From the NCBI RefSeq assembly GCF_019857225.1, contig NZ_JAFJSY010000002.1, positions 1-64,000 on the forward strand: DNA of 64,000 bases, given 5' to 3'. The translations under genes were made by a program, and so were the position numbers. Origin of the DNA: Streptomyces plumbidurans (GTDB lineage Bacteria > Actinomycetota > Actinomycetes > Streptomycetales > Streptomycetaceae). This document shows positions 28,718 through 37,083 of this stretch, piece by piece; the stretch's first letter is position 1, and each line of letters begins with the position of its first letter. The notes below the pieces were generated by a model that was not told where the DNA came from, did not search any database, and worked only from the letters and a program-made list of their open reading frames with translations.

Positions 28718-30010
28718 GTGGCATCCACTGACGAGACCGGGCAGACGTCCCGGCAGGCATCCCCCTTCGGCACCACGCCGCCCGGCCGGCCTCCGGCCGA
28801 AGGCGCCGCGGGACAGGGCGTCGGCATGCCGCGCTGGCTGCCGCGCGCGGTGCTGCTCGTGCTCGGTCTCTACGCCGTTTTCCAGCTGGGTACTTGGGCC
28901 TTCCACCAGCTCACCGGCCTGCTGATCAACATACTCATCGCGTTCTTCCTGGCCCTTGCCATCGAGCCCGCGGTGAGCTGGATGGCCACACGCGGTCTGC
29001 GCAGGGGCCTGGCCGCAGCCCTCGTGTTCCTCGCCGTGATGATCGTGTCCGCCGGGTTCATCACCTTGCTCGGCTCGATGCTGGCGGGCCAGATCATCAA
29101 GATCGTCGAGGACTTCCCGGACTATCTCGACTCCGTGATCAACTGGGTCAACACGAACTTCCACACCGATCTGAAGCGGGTGGACGTCCAGGAGGGTCTG
29201 CTGCGCTCCGACTGGCTGCGCAACTACGTGCAGCACAGCGCGACCGGTGTCCTGGACGTGTCCGCGCAGGTCCTCGGCGGTCTCTTCCAGCTGCTGACGA
29301 TCGCGCTGTTCTCGTTCTACTTCGCCGCCGACGGTCCCCGGCTGCGGCGCGCGATCTGCTCCGTGCTGCCGCCCGCGCGCCAGGCCGAGGTGCTGCGCGC
29401 GTGGGAGATCGCCGTCAACAAGACCGGCGGCTACATCTACTCGCGCGGTCTGATGGCCCTCATCTCCGGCATAGCGCACTACATCCTGCTGCAGATCCTG
29501 GGCGTGCCGTACGCGCCCGTGCTCGGCGTCTGGGTCGGCCTGGTCTCGCAGTTCATCCCGACCATCGGCACCTATCTCGCGGGCGCGCTGCCCATGCTGA
29601 TCGCGTTCACCGTCGATCCCTGGTACGCGCTGTGGGTGCTGATCTTCGTCGTGATCTACCAGCAGTTCGAGAACTACATGCTGCAGCCCAAGCTGACCTC
29701 GAAGACCGTCGACATCCACCCCGCCGTGGCGTTCGGCTCGGTCATCGCCGGCACCGCGCTCCTCGGCGCCGTCGGCGCGCTGATCGCCATCCCCGCGGTC
29801 GCCACGCTGCAGGCGTTCCTGGGGGCGTACGTGAAGCGGTACGCGGTCACGGACGACCCCCGGGTCCACGGCCACCGGCGAGGGGACCCGGGAGGGCCCG
29901 GCCTGCTCGCCCGCGCGCGGCAGTCGTGGGCACGGCGGCAGGGGGCGGCACAGGGCGACTCGGAGGACGACTCGGACGAGCCCGGGGAGGGCTCCTCGCC
30001 AGGTCAGTAG
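28718..30010 (+). CDS. AI-2E family (PerM-type) transporter
   Basis: A membrane protein of about 430 residues. The N-terminal 45 residues are polar and disordered. The core has the typical pattern of paired N-terminal membrane segments (AVLLVLGLYAVFQLGTW, LINILIAFFLALAIEP), a soluble middle part (EDFPDYLDSVINWVN), and several C-terminal segments with GVPYAPVLGVWVGLVSQFIP and ENYMLQPKLTSKTVDIHP, which are family hallmarks. Members include exporters and Na+/H+ antiporters; the substrate here is unknown. The start could also be GTG at 28700. Its stop overlaps the converging membrane-protein gene by seven bases. Confidence 0.88.
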   Translation: MASTDETGQTSRQASPFGTTPPGRPPAEGAAGQGVGMPRWLPRAVLLVLGLYAVFQLGTWAFHQLTGLLINILIAFFLALAIEPAVSWMATRGLRRGLAAALVFLAVMIVSAGFITLLGSMLAGQIIKIVEDFPDYLDSVINWVNTNFHTDLKRVDVQEGLLRSDWLRNYVQHSATGVLDVSAQVLGGLFQLLTIALFSFYFAADGPRLRRAICSVLPPARQAEVLRAWEIAVNKTGGYIYSRGLMALISGIAHYILLQILGVPYAPVLGVWVGLVSQFIPTIGTYLAGALPMLIAFTVDPWYALWVLIFVVIYQQFENYMLQPKLTSKTVDIHPAVAFGSVIAGTALLGAVGALIAIPAVATLQAFLGAYVKRYAVTDDPRVHGHRRGDPGGPGLLARARQSWARRQGAAQGDSEDDSDEPGEGSSPGQ

Positions 30011-30801
30011 GTCAGGACGGCCCACACCCCGGCGCCGACGACGGCAGCCACGTAGCAACCGATCGCCGCCGTGACGATGCGGCGCCGCACCGGTTCGCTC
30101 CAGGAGGTGCGGGACAGCAGCCAGGCCAGCGCCGGCAGGACCAGGACCGCGTGCAGGCTGACCCCGTGGAGCGGCTTGAGAGGGGCCGTCGAGTGGTACG
30201 CCGCCTCCTGGTGGCCGGTACGGGTGAGCACGACCCCGCGCGCGATCATCGCGGCGCCCGAGGCGAGCCCGACGAGCAGGATCGCGAAGCCGGACCGGAC
30301 GGCGAGGTCCATCCCCGCGGGGCCCGCGGGCCGTTGCCGGAACGAGGCCAGGGCGAACACGGTGAGCAGCACCACCAAAGCCCCGCCGCCCACCGCGAGC
30401 GTCATGGAGACCACGGTGTCGAACGGCGTCTCCATGTCGAGGTGAGAGGGCACCCGGCGCCAGGCCTGGAGCGTGATGCCGCCGACCTCCACGACGCAGT
30501 CGGCGGTGAACACGGCGAGCAGCAGGGAACGCAGCCGCGGGTCTACGCGCACGTACGACGTCACCCAGGTGACCGCGATCAGCGTCGCCCCGAAGGACAG
30601 CCCGAACGTGACGGGCTTGCGCCAGGAGACGGGTCCGTACCAGGGGCCGCCGTCGACGGCGAAGACCCCGAGGTGCACCAGGCCGGAGAGGATCAGGAGC
30701 AGGCCGACGCCGCAGGCGAGGCGCTCCACCGGACGTATCCCGGACCACCCCGCTCTCGCGCGCGGCGGGGTGGTCTCCAGGGTGTTCTTGTCGATCTCCA
30801 T
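30004..30801 (-). CDS. Hypothetical integral membrane protein
   Basis: A 265-residue protein with about seven membrane segments (for example LACGVGLLLILSGLVHLGVF, FGLSFGATLIAVTWVTSYV, LAVGGGALVVLLTVFALASF, SGFAILLVGLASGAAMIARG). The W-Y-G-P-x-S-W-R-K-P-V-T-F-G-L-S stretch near residue 55 is the most distinctive part and recurs in uncharacterised actinobacterial proteins. I cannot assign a function. The ATG at 30799-30801 follows a GAGG-containing stretch. It diverges from recA and converges on the AI-2E transporter gene. Confidence 0.8.
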   Translation of the reverse strand: MEIDKNTLETTPPRARAGWSGIRPVERLACGVGLLLILSGLVHLGVFAVDGGPWYGPVSWRKPVTFGLSFGATLIAVTWVTSYVRVDPRLRSLLLAVFTADCVVEVGGITLQAWRRVPSHLDMETPFDTVVSMTLAVGGGALVVLLTVFALASFRQRPAGPAGMDLAVRSGFAILLVGLASGAAMIARGVVLTRTGHQEAAYHSTAPLKPLHGVSLHAVLVLPALAWLLSRTSWSEPVRRRIVTAAIGCYVAAVVGAGVWAVLTY

Positions 30802-30928
30802 GCCCTCAGCCTCGCGACAACCTCTCCGTGCGTCGTCGTCCCGCCGAAGACACCCGCCGTACGCCACGGGAAGTAGCGAGGGCCCCAACTCGGCGCGGAC
30901 ACGGTCTCGGAGGTGCCGCGTGGTGCGC

Positions 30929-30965
30929 TTGACACGAAAATCGAACCTCCATTCTTATGGAGGTT
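30929..30965 (+). promoter_or_regulatory. recA promoter with a LexA-type SOS box and inverted repeat
   Basis: TTGACA at 30929-30934 and TCTTAT at 30953-30958 are 18 bases apart. Between them lies GAAC-N4-ATTC (30943-30954), one mismatch from the actinobacterial LexA core GAAC-N4-GTTC. In addition a perfect 9-bp inverted repeat AACCTCCAT-TCTT-ATGGAGGTT covers 30944-30965, spanning the -10 box. The 317 bases between the membrane-protein and recA starts hold no other gene. Confidence 0.75.
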
Positions 30966-31118
30966 CCGGTGAAGTCCTCGGCGGGTGTTTCGACATGGTT
31001 TCGACGGAGAAGTGCCCGAGTTATCCACAGGCCGGACGGGCGTCGGGGCGCATTGTCAGTGGCAGGCGTTAGCGTCTTTGACGTGAAGCGATCGACTCAA
31101 GCAAATCGGGTGGAACCC

Positions 31119-32243
31119 ATGGCAGGAACCGACCGCGAGAAGGCCCTCGAAGCCGCTCTCGCACAGATTGAACGGCAATTCGGCAAGGGCGCGGTCATGC
31201 GCATGGGCGAGCGGCCGAACGAGCCCATCGAGGTCATCCCCACCGGGTCGACCGCGCTCGACGTGGCCCTCGGCGTGGGCGGCATCCCGCGCGGCCGAGT
31301 GGTGGAGGTGTACGGACCGGAGTCCTCCGGCAAGACGACCCTGACCCTGCACGCGGTGGCGAACGCGCAGCGGGCCGGCGGCCAGGTGGCCTTCGTGGAC
31401 GCGGAGCACGCCCTCGACCCGGAGTACGCGCGAAAGCTCGGCGTCGACGTCGACAACCTGATCCTGTCCCAGCCCGACAACGGCGAGCAGGCTCTGGAGA
31501 TCGTGGACATGCTGGTCCGCTCCGGCGCCCTGGACCTGATCGTCATCGACTCCGTCGCCGCGCTCGTCCCGCGCGCGGAGATCGAGGGCGAGATGGGCGA
31601 CAGCCACGTCGGTCTGCAGGCCCGTCTGATGAGCCAGGCGCTGCGGAAGATCACCAGCGCGCTCAACCAGTCCAAGACCACCGCGATCTTCATCAACCAG
31701 CTCCGCGAGAAGATCGGCGTGATGTTCGGCTCCCCGGAGACCACGACCGGTGGCCGGGCGCTGAAGTTCTACGCCTCGGTGCGCATGGACATCCGCCGCA
31801 TCGAGACCCTGAAGGACGGCACGGACGCGGTCGGCAACCGCACCCGCGTGAAGGTCGTCAAGAACAAGGTGGCCCCGCCCTTCAAGCAGGCCGAGTTCGA
31901 CATCCTCTACGGCCAGGGCATCAGCCGCGAGGGCGGCCTGATCGACATGGGCGTGGAGCACGGCTTCGTCCGCAAGGCCGGCGCCTGGTACACGTACGAG
32001 GGCGACCAGCTCGGCCAGGGCAAGGAGAACGCGCGCAACTTCCTCAAGGACAACCCCGACCTGGCCAACGAGATCGAGAAGAAGATCAAGGAGAAGCTGG
32101 GCGTCGGCGTGCAGCCGGAGAAGCCGGCCGCGGAGCCGGGCGCCGACGCCGCCGTCTCCGCCGCCCCGGACGACGCCGCGAAGACGGTGCCGGCACCGGC
32201 GGCCAAGGGAGCCAAGGCCAAGGCTCCGGCTGCCAAGAGCTGA
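31119..32243 (+). CDS. recA: Recombinase RecA
   Basis: The 374-residue strand-exchange protein of homologous recombination and co-protease of LexA. Walker A GPESSGKT lies at residues 66-73, Walker [11 protein letters not shown] and the L1/L2 loops ([20 protein letters not shown], and [22 protein letters not shown] in part) are intact, and no intein is present, unlike M. tuberculosis RecA. The C-terminal 40 residues are Ala/Lys/Pro-rich, as in other streptomycetes. The ATG at 31119 is preferred (GGGTGG upstream); an open frame back to 30957 lies within the promoter and leader. recX follows three bases downstream. Confidence 0.98.
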   Translation: MAGTDREKALEAALAQIERQFGKGAVMRMGERPNEPIEVIPTGSTALDVALGVGGIPRGRVVEVYGPESSGKTTLTLHAVANAQRAGGQVAFVDAEHALDPEYARKLGVDVDNLILSQPDNGEQALEIVDMLVRSGALDLIVIDSVAALVPRAEIEGEMGDSHVGLQARLMSQALRKITSALNQSKTTAIFINQLREKIGVMFGSPETTTGGRALKFYASVRMDIRRIETLKDGTDAVGNRTRVKVVKNKVAPPFKQAEFDILYGQGISREGGLIDMGVEHGFVRKAGAWYTYEGDQLGQGKENARNFLKDNPDLANEIEKKIKEKLGVGVQPEKPAAEPGADAAVSAAPDDAAKTVPAPAAKGAKAKAPAAKS

Positions 32244-32246
32244 CGC

Positions 32247-33101
32247 ATGACACGGCGAACCGACTGGGCCGAGTACGCCTACCAGGACGCCGCGGGTGAG
32301 CGGAACGGCGGAAGCGACGGGGGATCCGCCGGGCCGGGCCGCGCTGTGTACGGCGCCGATGGGCCGTTCGGCGACGACGGCTCGTACAGCGGCGGGCCGG
32401 ACGACGGAGCGAAACCGGACACCCCCGGGGCACCGGAGGGTCTCGGCTCGCCCCGTGGCCGCTCGCGGCGCGCCGGCAGGGCCCGTGACGGGGGTCCTGG
32501 CGACGGCGGTTCCCGCGGTCGCAGGCGGCGGCGTCGCGAGGAGTCGTCCGGTGAGGACGGGGGTTCCTCCTCGGCGAGGGCCGAGCGGGAGGAGTCCTCG
32601 GGGGACCCGGTCGAGCGGGCAAGGGCGATCTGTCTGCGCCTGCTCACCGGGACCCCGCGCACGCGCAAGCAACTCGCGGACGCCCTGCGCAAGCGGGAGA
32701 TTCCCGAGGAGGCCGCGGAGGAGGTGCTGTCGCGGTTCGAGGAGGTCGGACTGATCAACGACGGCGCGTTCGCGGACGCCTGGGTGGAGTCCCGGCATCA
32801 CGGCCGAGGGCTGGCCCGGCGCGCACTGGCCCAGGAACTGCGGACCAAGGGCGTCGACTCCACACTGATCGACGCGGCCGTCTCCCAGCTCGACTCCGAG
32901 CAGGAGGAGACGACCGCGCGCGAACTCGTCGACCGCAAGCTGCGCGCCACGCGCGGCCTCGACCGCGACAAGCGGCTGCGCCGCCTCGCGGGCATGCTCG
33001 CCCGCAAGGGCTACCCCGAGGGCATGGCCCTGCGGGTGGTGCGCCAGGCGCTGGAGGAAGAGGGCGAGGACACGGAGTTCCTGGGGGACGAGGGGTTCTG
33101 A
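32247..33101 (+). CDS. recX: Regulatory protein RecX
   Basis: RecX binds RecA filaments and limits their activity. The 284-residue product is longer than most RecX proteins (about 150-200 residues) because residues 1-125 are a Gly/Ser/Arg/Asp-rich disordered extension. The three-helix repeats follow (RAICLRLLTGTPRTRKQLAD, EEVLSRFEEVGLINDGAFAD, SRHHGRGLARRALAQELRTK, and others). The three-base gap after recA means the two are co-transcribed and probably translationally coupled. Confidence 0.94.
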   Translation: MTRRTDWAEYAYQDAAGERNGGSDGGSAGPGRAVYGADGPFGDDGSYSGGPDDGAKPDTPGAPEGLGSPRGRSRRAGRARDGGPGDGGSRGRRRRRREESSGEDGGSSSARAEREESSGDPVERARAICLRLLTGTPRTRKQLADALRKREIPEEAAEEVLSRFEEVGLINDGAFADAWVESRHHGRGLARRALAQELRTKGVDSTLIDAAVSQLDSEQEETTARELVDRKLRATRGLDRDKRLRRLAGMLARKGYPEGMALRVVRQALEEEGEDTEFLGDEGF

Positions 33102-33154
33102 CGCGGGGCGGGGAGACAGACCTTCGCGTCCGCGGTGGCGGGTCGGCGAACCGC

Positions 33155-33568
33155 CTACGACGTCACCGGCAGCCCCGCCGCCCTCCACGCCTGGAAGCCA
33201 CCGACCAGATCGGTGGCCCGGGCAAGCCCCAGCTGGTGCAGGGACGCCGCCGCGAGACTGGACGCGTACCCCTCGTTGCAGATCACCACGACCCGCACGT
33301 CGTGCCCCGTGGCCTCGGGCACGCGGTGGCTGCCCTGCGGATCGAGGCGCCACTCCAGCTCGTTGCGCTCGACGACGAGGGCACCGGGGATCAGACCGTC
33401 CCGCTCGCGCAGGGCGGCGTAGCGGATGTCCACCAGGAGCGCCTCGCCGCTCCGGGCAGCCTCGTACGCCTCCTCGGGCTCGATCCGCTCGTAGCCGACG
33501 CGGACCCGCTCCAGCAACTCGTCGATGCCGACCGGCTGTTCGTCCGTCCCGATCACTGCCTCGCTCAC
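33155..33568 (-). CDS. Rhodanese-domain sulfurtransferase
   Basis: A 137-residue single-domain rhodanese. The active-site Cys97 lies in VVICNEGYASS, the position that carries persulfide sulfur. The N-terminal GIDELLERVRVGYERIEPEEA and the EWRLDP region are typical of the actinobacterial family. The start is GTG, overlapping the stop of the cysteine dioxygenase gene (GTGA), so both are made from one message. Together with cysteine dioxygenase it suggests a unit for cysteine or persulfide breakdown. The preferred sulfur donor is not known. Confidence 0.92.
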   Translation of the reverse strand: MSEAVIGTDEQPVGIDELLERVRVGYERIEPEEAYEAARSGEALLVDIRYAALRERDGLIPGALVVERNELEWRLDPQGSHRVPEATGHDVRVVVICNEGYASSLAAASLHQLGLARATDLVGGFQAWRAAGLPVTS

Positions 33569-34095
33569 TGCCAGTCCTCCGGGCGTTCGACCTGTTCCAG
33601 GCGGAGCACCTGACCCACGCGACTGTAGCGGCGGATCTGCGGCAGGGGCGGGTAATAGGCGTGGACGGAGATCGCGTGCCGCTCGGTGGACTCGTTGAGC
33701 ACCTCGTGCACGTGATGGCGGCCGAAGGCGCGGCCCCGGCCGGTCGGCAGCCGCCGCTCACGGTCGACGTCGTCGGTGAGTTCCAGGGTCTTCCAGCCGT
33801 CGGCGGGCAGCCGGGCGGCGAGCGAGTTCTCCTTGAGCTCACCGGCCGCGGTCGTGAACGCGCCGATGGACTCGGCGTGGTCGTGCCAGCCGGTGCCCGT
33901 GCCGGGCGGCCAGCCGATCAGCCAGGCCTCACTGCCGCCCGGCCCCTCCAGACGCACCCAGGTGCGGCCCTCGGGGTCGAGCGGGAGCGAGGCGATCAGC
34001 TCGGCGTCGGCGGCCGTACGCCGTACGAAGTCGAGAAGGTCCGCCTGCGTCGGCGTGTGAAGGGCGGACGTGGAGACAGCGGGGGAGACAGACAT
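33565..34095 (-). CDS. Cysteine dioxygenase family protein (cupin)
   Basis: A 176-residue cupin protein of the cysteine dioxygenase type, which oxidises cysteine to cysteine sulfinate with O2 and Fe(II). The metal site is visible as HDH at residues 71-73 (GTGWHDHAESIGAF) and a His in GRHHVHEVLN (His127-130). The ATG at 34093-34095 follows AGGACGG. An in-frame ATG at 34140 lacks a ribosome binding site. It is co-transcribed with the rhodanese downstream (four-base overlap) and lies 78 bases after a cysteine-containing leader peptide. Some relatives act on other thiols, so the substrate is likely but not proven to be cysteine. Confidence 0.88.
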   Translation of the reverse strand: MSVSPAVSTSALHTPTQADLLDFVRRTAADAELIASLPLDPEGRTWVRLEGPGGSEAWLIGWPPGTGTGWHDHAESIGAFTTAAGELKENSLAARLPADGWKTLELTDDVDRERRLPTGRGRAFGRHHVHEVLNESTERHAISVHAYYPPLPQIRRYSRVGQVLRLEQVERPEDWQ

Positions 34096-34173
34096 GGGAC
34101 ACCGTCCTGGAGAAAGTTCGCGTGGGGCGCACGGCAGCACAGACAGGCGCGCGCGGGAAAAAGAGATGCGAAT

Positions 34174-34260
34174 TCAGCAGGACGGACGACACACGCAGCC
34201 CGCATAGCGGACGAGGTCCATATGGACCCTCCGCCACAGGCGCACATAGGTGTCGGTCAT
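34174..34260 (-). CDS. Cysteine-containing leader peptide of the cysteine dioxygenase operon
   Basis: A 28-residue open frame that begins MTDTYVRLWRRVHMDL and ends VRYAGCVCRPSC, with the last Cys codon next to the stop. The RR-V-H-x-DL-x-R-x(5)-CR pattern matches the short putative leader peptides that I know from actinobacterial sulfur genes. TGTACT lies seven bases before the ATG and TTGACC 18 bases before that, so the peptide should be translated from a leaderless message. A second ATG at 34219-34221 has GGAGGG five bases upstream. Ribosome stalling on Cys9, Cys11 or Cys15 counted from that second start would occur 78 bases before the dioxygenase. A cysteine-dependent attenuation or coupling role is inferred. 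Confidence 0.8.
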   Translation of the reverse strand: MTDTYVRLWRRVHMDLVRYAGCVCRPSC

Positions 34261-34267
34261 GGTCGGG

Positions 34268-34297
34268 AGTACACCACTGCAGATACGGCAAGGTCAA
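34268..34297 (-). promoter_or_regulatory. Promoter of the leader peptide-cysteine dioxygenase-rhodanese operon
   Basis: On the minus strand, TTGACC (34292-34297) and TGTACT (34268-34273) are 18 bases apart. The leader ATG begins seven bases after the -10 box, so transcription should start at or next to it. Confidence 0.65.
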
Positions 34298-34335
34298 CTC
34301 ACCGTCACTATGTGGACCACAAAGTAACGGTGAGT
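34297..34335. promoter_or_regulatory. 39-bp near-perfect dyad just upstream of the -35 box
   Basis: An odd-length palindrome is centred on position 34316: outer arms ACTCACCGT and ACGGTGAGT, inner arms TGTGG and CCACA, with only two mismatched pairs in 19. It touches the -35 box of the cysteine operon and begins five bases after the stop of the monooxygenase gene. Best explanation: operator of an unidentified regulator. It might also act as a hairpin ending the monooxygenase transcript, but no T run follows. Confidence 0.6.
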
Positions 34336-34339
34336 ACGG

Positions 34340-35959
34340 TCACTGGGCCGCGGAACCGGCCGTGGCCTCTGCGTCCGCCTCAGTCTCCGCAAGTGCCGGG
34401 CCGCCGAGCGTGGCCTCCGCGGCGGCGTACAGGTCCGCAGGGCGGACGCCGCCCAGTGCCGTGACCAGATGGCCGTCGGGCCGCACCAGCAGCACCGTAT
34501 GGGCGGCCGCACCCGGGTAGCTCTCGGCGACCAGTAGCTCGGCGCGGTGCGGGAGCGCGGCCACCGCGGCCGCCAGCCGCGGCATGATCCCGGCGCTCAC
34601 CCAGTGCTTGCGAGCCCACACGCCCGTGCCCGGCGCGATCAGCACCACCAGCAGCGCGCCACGCCCCAGCCGGTCCCGCAGCCGGACGAACGAACCGTCC
34701 TCCGCGGTGACCCGCACATCGGTGACCTGAGCACCGGGAGCCGTGCCCACCGGCACCTCCGCCTCCAGATGCCGGGGCGCGAGCGGCGAGACGTCGTACA
34801 CCCCCGGCGCACCGAGCGCCCCGCGCCCCAGGTGACCGTCCGAGAGCAGAGCGTCGTGGCCGCGGGCCGAGCCGGGCACGTATGCCCGCAGCCCTCCGCC
34901 GCCGCGCAGCAGCGGCAGCACCTGGTCGGCGGCGCGCAGCCGGGCCGCGACGCTCCCGCGGCGCTCCGCCTGGTAGCTGTCGAGCAGCGCGTCGTGCGGC
35001 CCGTGGTGCCAGGCGAGCGCCAGCTTCCAGGCCAGGTTGTCGGCGTCCCTGAGCCCTTCGTCCAGCCCCTGCGTGCCCAGCGCGCCGAGCAGGTGCGCCG
35101 CGTCCCCGGCGAGGAAGACCCGGCCGACCCGCCACCGGCGGGCGAGGCGATGGTGGACGGTGTGGACTCCGGTGTCGAGCAGTTCGTACGGCGGTGTAAC
35201 GCCGCCCGACCAGCCGGCGAGCGTCTCCCGGACGCGCGCCAGCAGCGCCTCGGGCGTGACCAGGTCCTTGCCCGGCGGCAGCAGCCAGTCCAGGCGCCAC
35301 ATGTCGTCCGGGAGGGGGCGGGCGGTCACCTCCCCGGCCGAGGGCCCGGACGTCCGCCACGGCGGCATCCGATGGAGCAACGCCTCGTCCGGCCACGGAA
35401 GTTCCGTGCGCAGCGTGGCCACGGCGTGTCGCTCCACCGCCGTACGTCCGGGGAAGCGGATGTCCAGGAGTTTGCGCACGGTGGAGCGGGGGCCGTCGCA
35501 GCCGACCAGATGGCTGCCGCGCCACCAGGTGCCCTGCGGGCCGCGGGTGTGGGCGGTGACCCCCGAGGTCTCCTGCTCGACGCTGTCGAGGCGGCTGTCC
35601 ACGGCGATCTGGACGAGACGTTCGGCGGCCAGGGCCTCGCGCAGGGCACCCGTCAGGACGTGCTGGGCGATGTGCAGCGGGGCGGGTTCTCCGTCGCCGA
35701 ACGTGACCTCGCGCATCACCTGCTTGCGCCGCACCGACCGCCATGCGGCCCACCGGGCCCCCTCTCGCGCGAGCGGCGCCCCGGTCAGCCGCTCCAGCAG
35801 AGCCGTGGTGTCCTCCCGCAGGACCACGGTGCGCGCCGGGCGTGAATCCTCCTTGCCGGGGCCCTCGTCCAGCACGATCGTGGGCACTTCCTGCCGTGCC
35901 AGTGCCAGGGCGAGCGTGAGCCCGACGGGCCCCGCTCCGACGATGATCACCGGGTCCAC
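34340..35959 (-). CDS. FAD-dependent monooxygenase, aromatic hydroxylase type
   Basis: A class A flavoprotein monooxygenase (about 539 residues). The FAD-binding GAGPVG motif lies at residues 8-13 (VIIVGAGPVGLTLALALARQ), and the second FAD motif GRVFLAGDAAHLLGALG is followed by GLRDADNLAWKLALAWH. A C-terminal thioredoxin-like domain (residues about 400-530) places it in the PheA/TfdB group, which hydroxylates phenols or polyketide-type aromatics with NAD(P)H. The GTG at 35959 (GGGCAGGGGG upstream) is chosen; the frame also contains a TTG at 36049. The Ala/Glu-rich C-terminus is a low-complexity tail. The substrate is unknown. It stands alone, 182 bases downstream of gluD. Confidence 0.87.
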   Translation of the reverse strand: MDPVIIVGAGPVGLTLALALARQEVPTIVLDEGPGKEDSRPARTVVLREDTTALLERLTGAPLAREGARWAAWRSVRRKQVMREVTFGDGEPAPLHIAQHVLTGALREALAAERLVQIAVDSRLDSVEQETSGVTAHTRGPQGTWWRGSHLVGCDGPRSTVRKLLDIRFPGRTAVERHAVATLRTELPWPDEALLHRMPPWRTSGPSAGEVTARPLPDDMWRLDWLLPPGKDLVTPEALLARVRETLAGWSGGVTPPYELLDTGVHTVHHRLARRWRVGRVFLAGDAAHLLGALGTQGLDEGLRDADNLAWKLALAWHHGPHDALLDSYQAERRGSVAARLRAADQVLPLLRGGGGLRAYVPGSARGHDALLSDGHLGRGALGAPGVYDVSPLAPRHLEAEVPVGTAPGAQVTDVRVTAEDGSFVRLRDRLGRGALLVVLIAPGTGVWARKHWVSAGIMPRLAAAVAALPHRAELLVAESYPGAAAHTVLLVRPDGHLVTALGGVRPADLYAAAEATLGGPALAETEADAEATAGSAAQ

Positions 35960-36141
35960 GGCGTGGCGCCCCCTGCCCGCGGCGATGTCCTCACGGACGT
36001 TGGTGAACAGGAAGTTGGAGCAGGGTGCACGATCACAGAACGTATGCAACCCATTGGCGAGGTTTGCGTCAAGCGACGAAGGCCGTGGCGATCAAGCCAC
36101 TGCCTCCGTGCGCCGTTTATGCAACTTGACCGTGTGTCAGA

Positions 36142-37083
36142 TCATCGGGGCGGCCGGGTGTCGGTGATCCCGGCCGGGCCGCCGCCCTCACCGCCGGTAC
36201 CGAAGGCACCGCCCACGCCCGCGGGGTTGAGCTCCTTCATGTCCTCGGCGCCCAGGACCGCGCCCGTGCTCTTCTTGCTGCGCCTGAGCCTGGCTTCGAG
36301 CCAGCCGGCGAAGGTCGTCAGGGAGAAGTTGAGGGCGATGTAGATGACGGCCACCGCGGTGAAGCTGGCGATGGTGTTGCCGTAGTAGCCGATCATTGTG
36401 TTCGCCGACGAGAGCAGCTCCGGGAAGGTGAGGACCGCGCCGCCCAGGGCCGTGTCCTTCGCGATGACGACGAGCTGGCTGACGATGGCCGGGAGCATCG
36501 CGGTCACCGACTGGGGCAGCAGGATGAGCCGCATGACCTGGTTCTTGCGCAGGCCGATGGCCACCCCGGCCTCGGCCTGGCCCCTCGGCAGGGCCAGGAT
36601 GCCGGCCCGGACGATCTCGGCGAGCACGGCCGCGTTGTAGAGCACGAGGCCGGTGACGACCGCGTACAGCGGGCGGTCGTCCGAGCTGATGTCGGTGTAG
36701 TTCGCGTACAGGGCCAGCCCGAAGATCATCAGGACCAGCACCGGGATGGCGCGGAAGAACTCCACCACGATCGCGGCCGGGACACGGATCCAGAGGTGGT
36801 CGGAGAGCCGGGCGATGCCCAGCACCGCACCGAGCGGCAGCGCGATGACCATGGCCAGCGCCGCGGCCTTCAGCGTGTTCTGCAGCCCCGGCCAGATGTA
36901 GGTGGACCAGGCCTCGCTGTGGAAGAAGGGCTTCCACAGCGTCCATTCGAGCTGGCCCTTGTCGTCCAGGCTGGTGTACACCCACCACAGCACCGCGGCG
37001 ATGACGACGACGAAGACACCCGTGAAGAGCACGTTGCGCCGCTTGGCGCGCGGTCCCTGGGCGTCGTAGAGAACGGAGCTCAT
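36142..37083 (-). CDS. gluD: Glutamate ABC transporter permease GluD
   Basis: One of two permeases of the GluABCD glutamate importer. The 313-residue protein has five or six membrane segments and the permease EAA loop (GVAIGLRKNQVMRLILLPQS) that docks the ATPase. The ATG overlaps the gluC stop (ATGA). The C-terminal 40 residues (after RRSKKSTG) form a Gly/Pro-rich tail that is longer than in most polar amino acid permeases. It is the last gene of the operon. Confidence 0.93.
   Translation of the reverse strand: MSSVLYDAQGPRAKRRNVLFTGVFVVVIAAVLWWVYTSLDDKGQLEWTLWKPFFHSEAWSTYIWPGLQNTLKAAALAMVIALPLGAVLGIARLSDHLWIRVPAAIVVEFFRAIPVLVLMIFGLALYANYTDISSDDRPLYAVVTGLVLYNAAVLAEIVRAGILALPRGQAEAGVAIGLRKNQVMRLILLPQSVTAMLPAIVSQLVVIAKDTALGGAVLTFPELLSSANTMIGYYGNTIASFTAVAVIYIALNFSLTTFAGWLEARLRRSKKSTGAVLGAEDMKELNPAGVGGAFGTGGEGGGPAGITDTRPPR

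Noticed and set aside
31056..33842. A 928-residue open frame on the minus strand across recA and recX
   Set aside because: It covers two clear genes on the other strand and the rhodanese gene in another frame; no recognisable domains.
34340..36049. Cysteine operon genes and the FAD monooxygenase as one operon
   Set aside because: The monooxygenase gene ends five bases before a 39-bp dyad and a good promoter, so the cysteine operon starts on its own.
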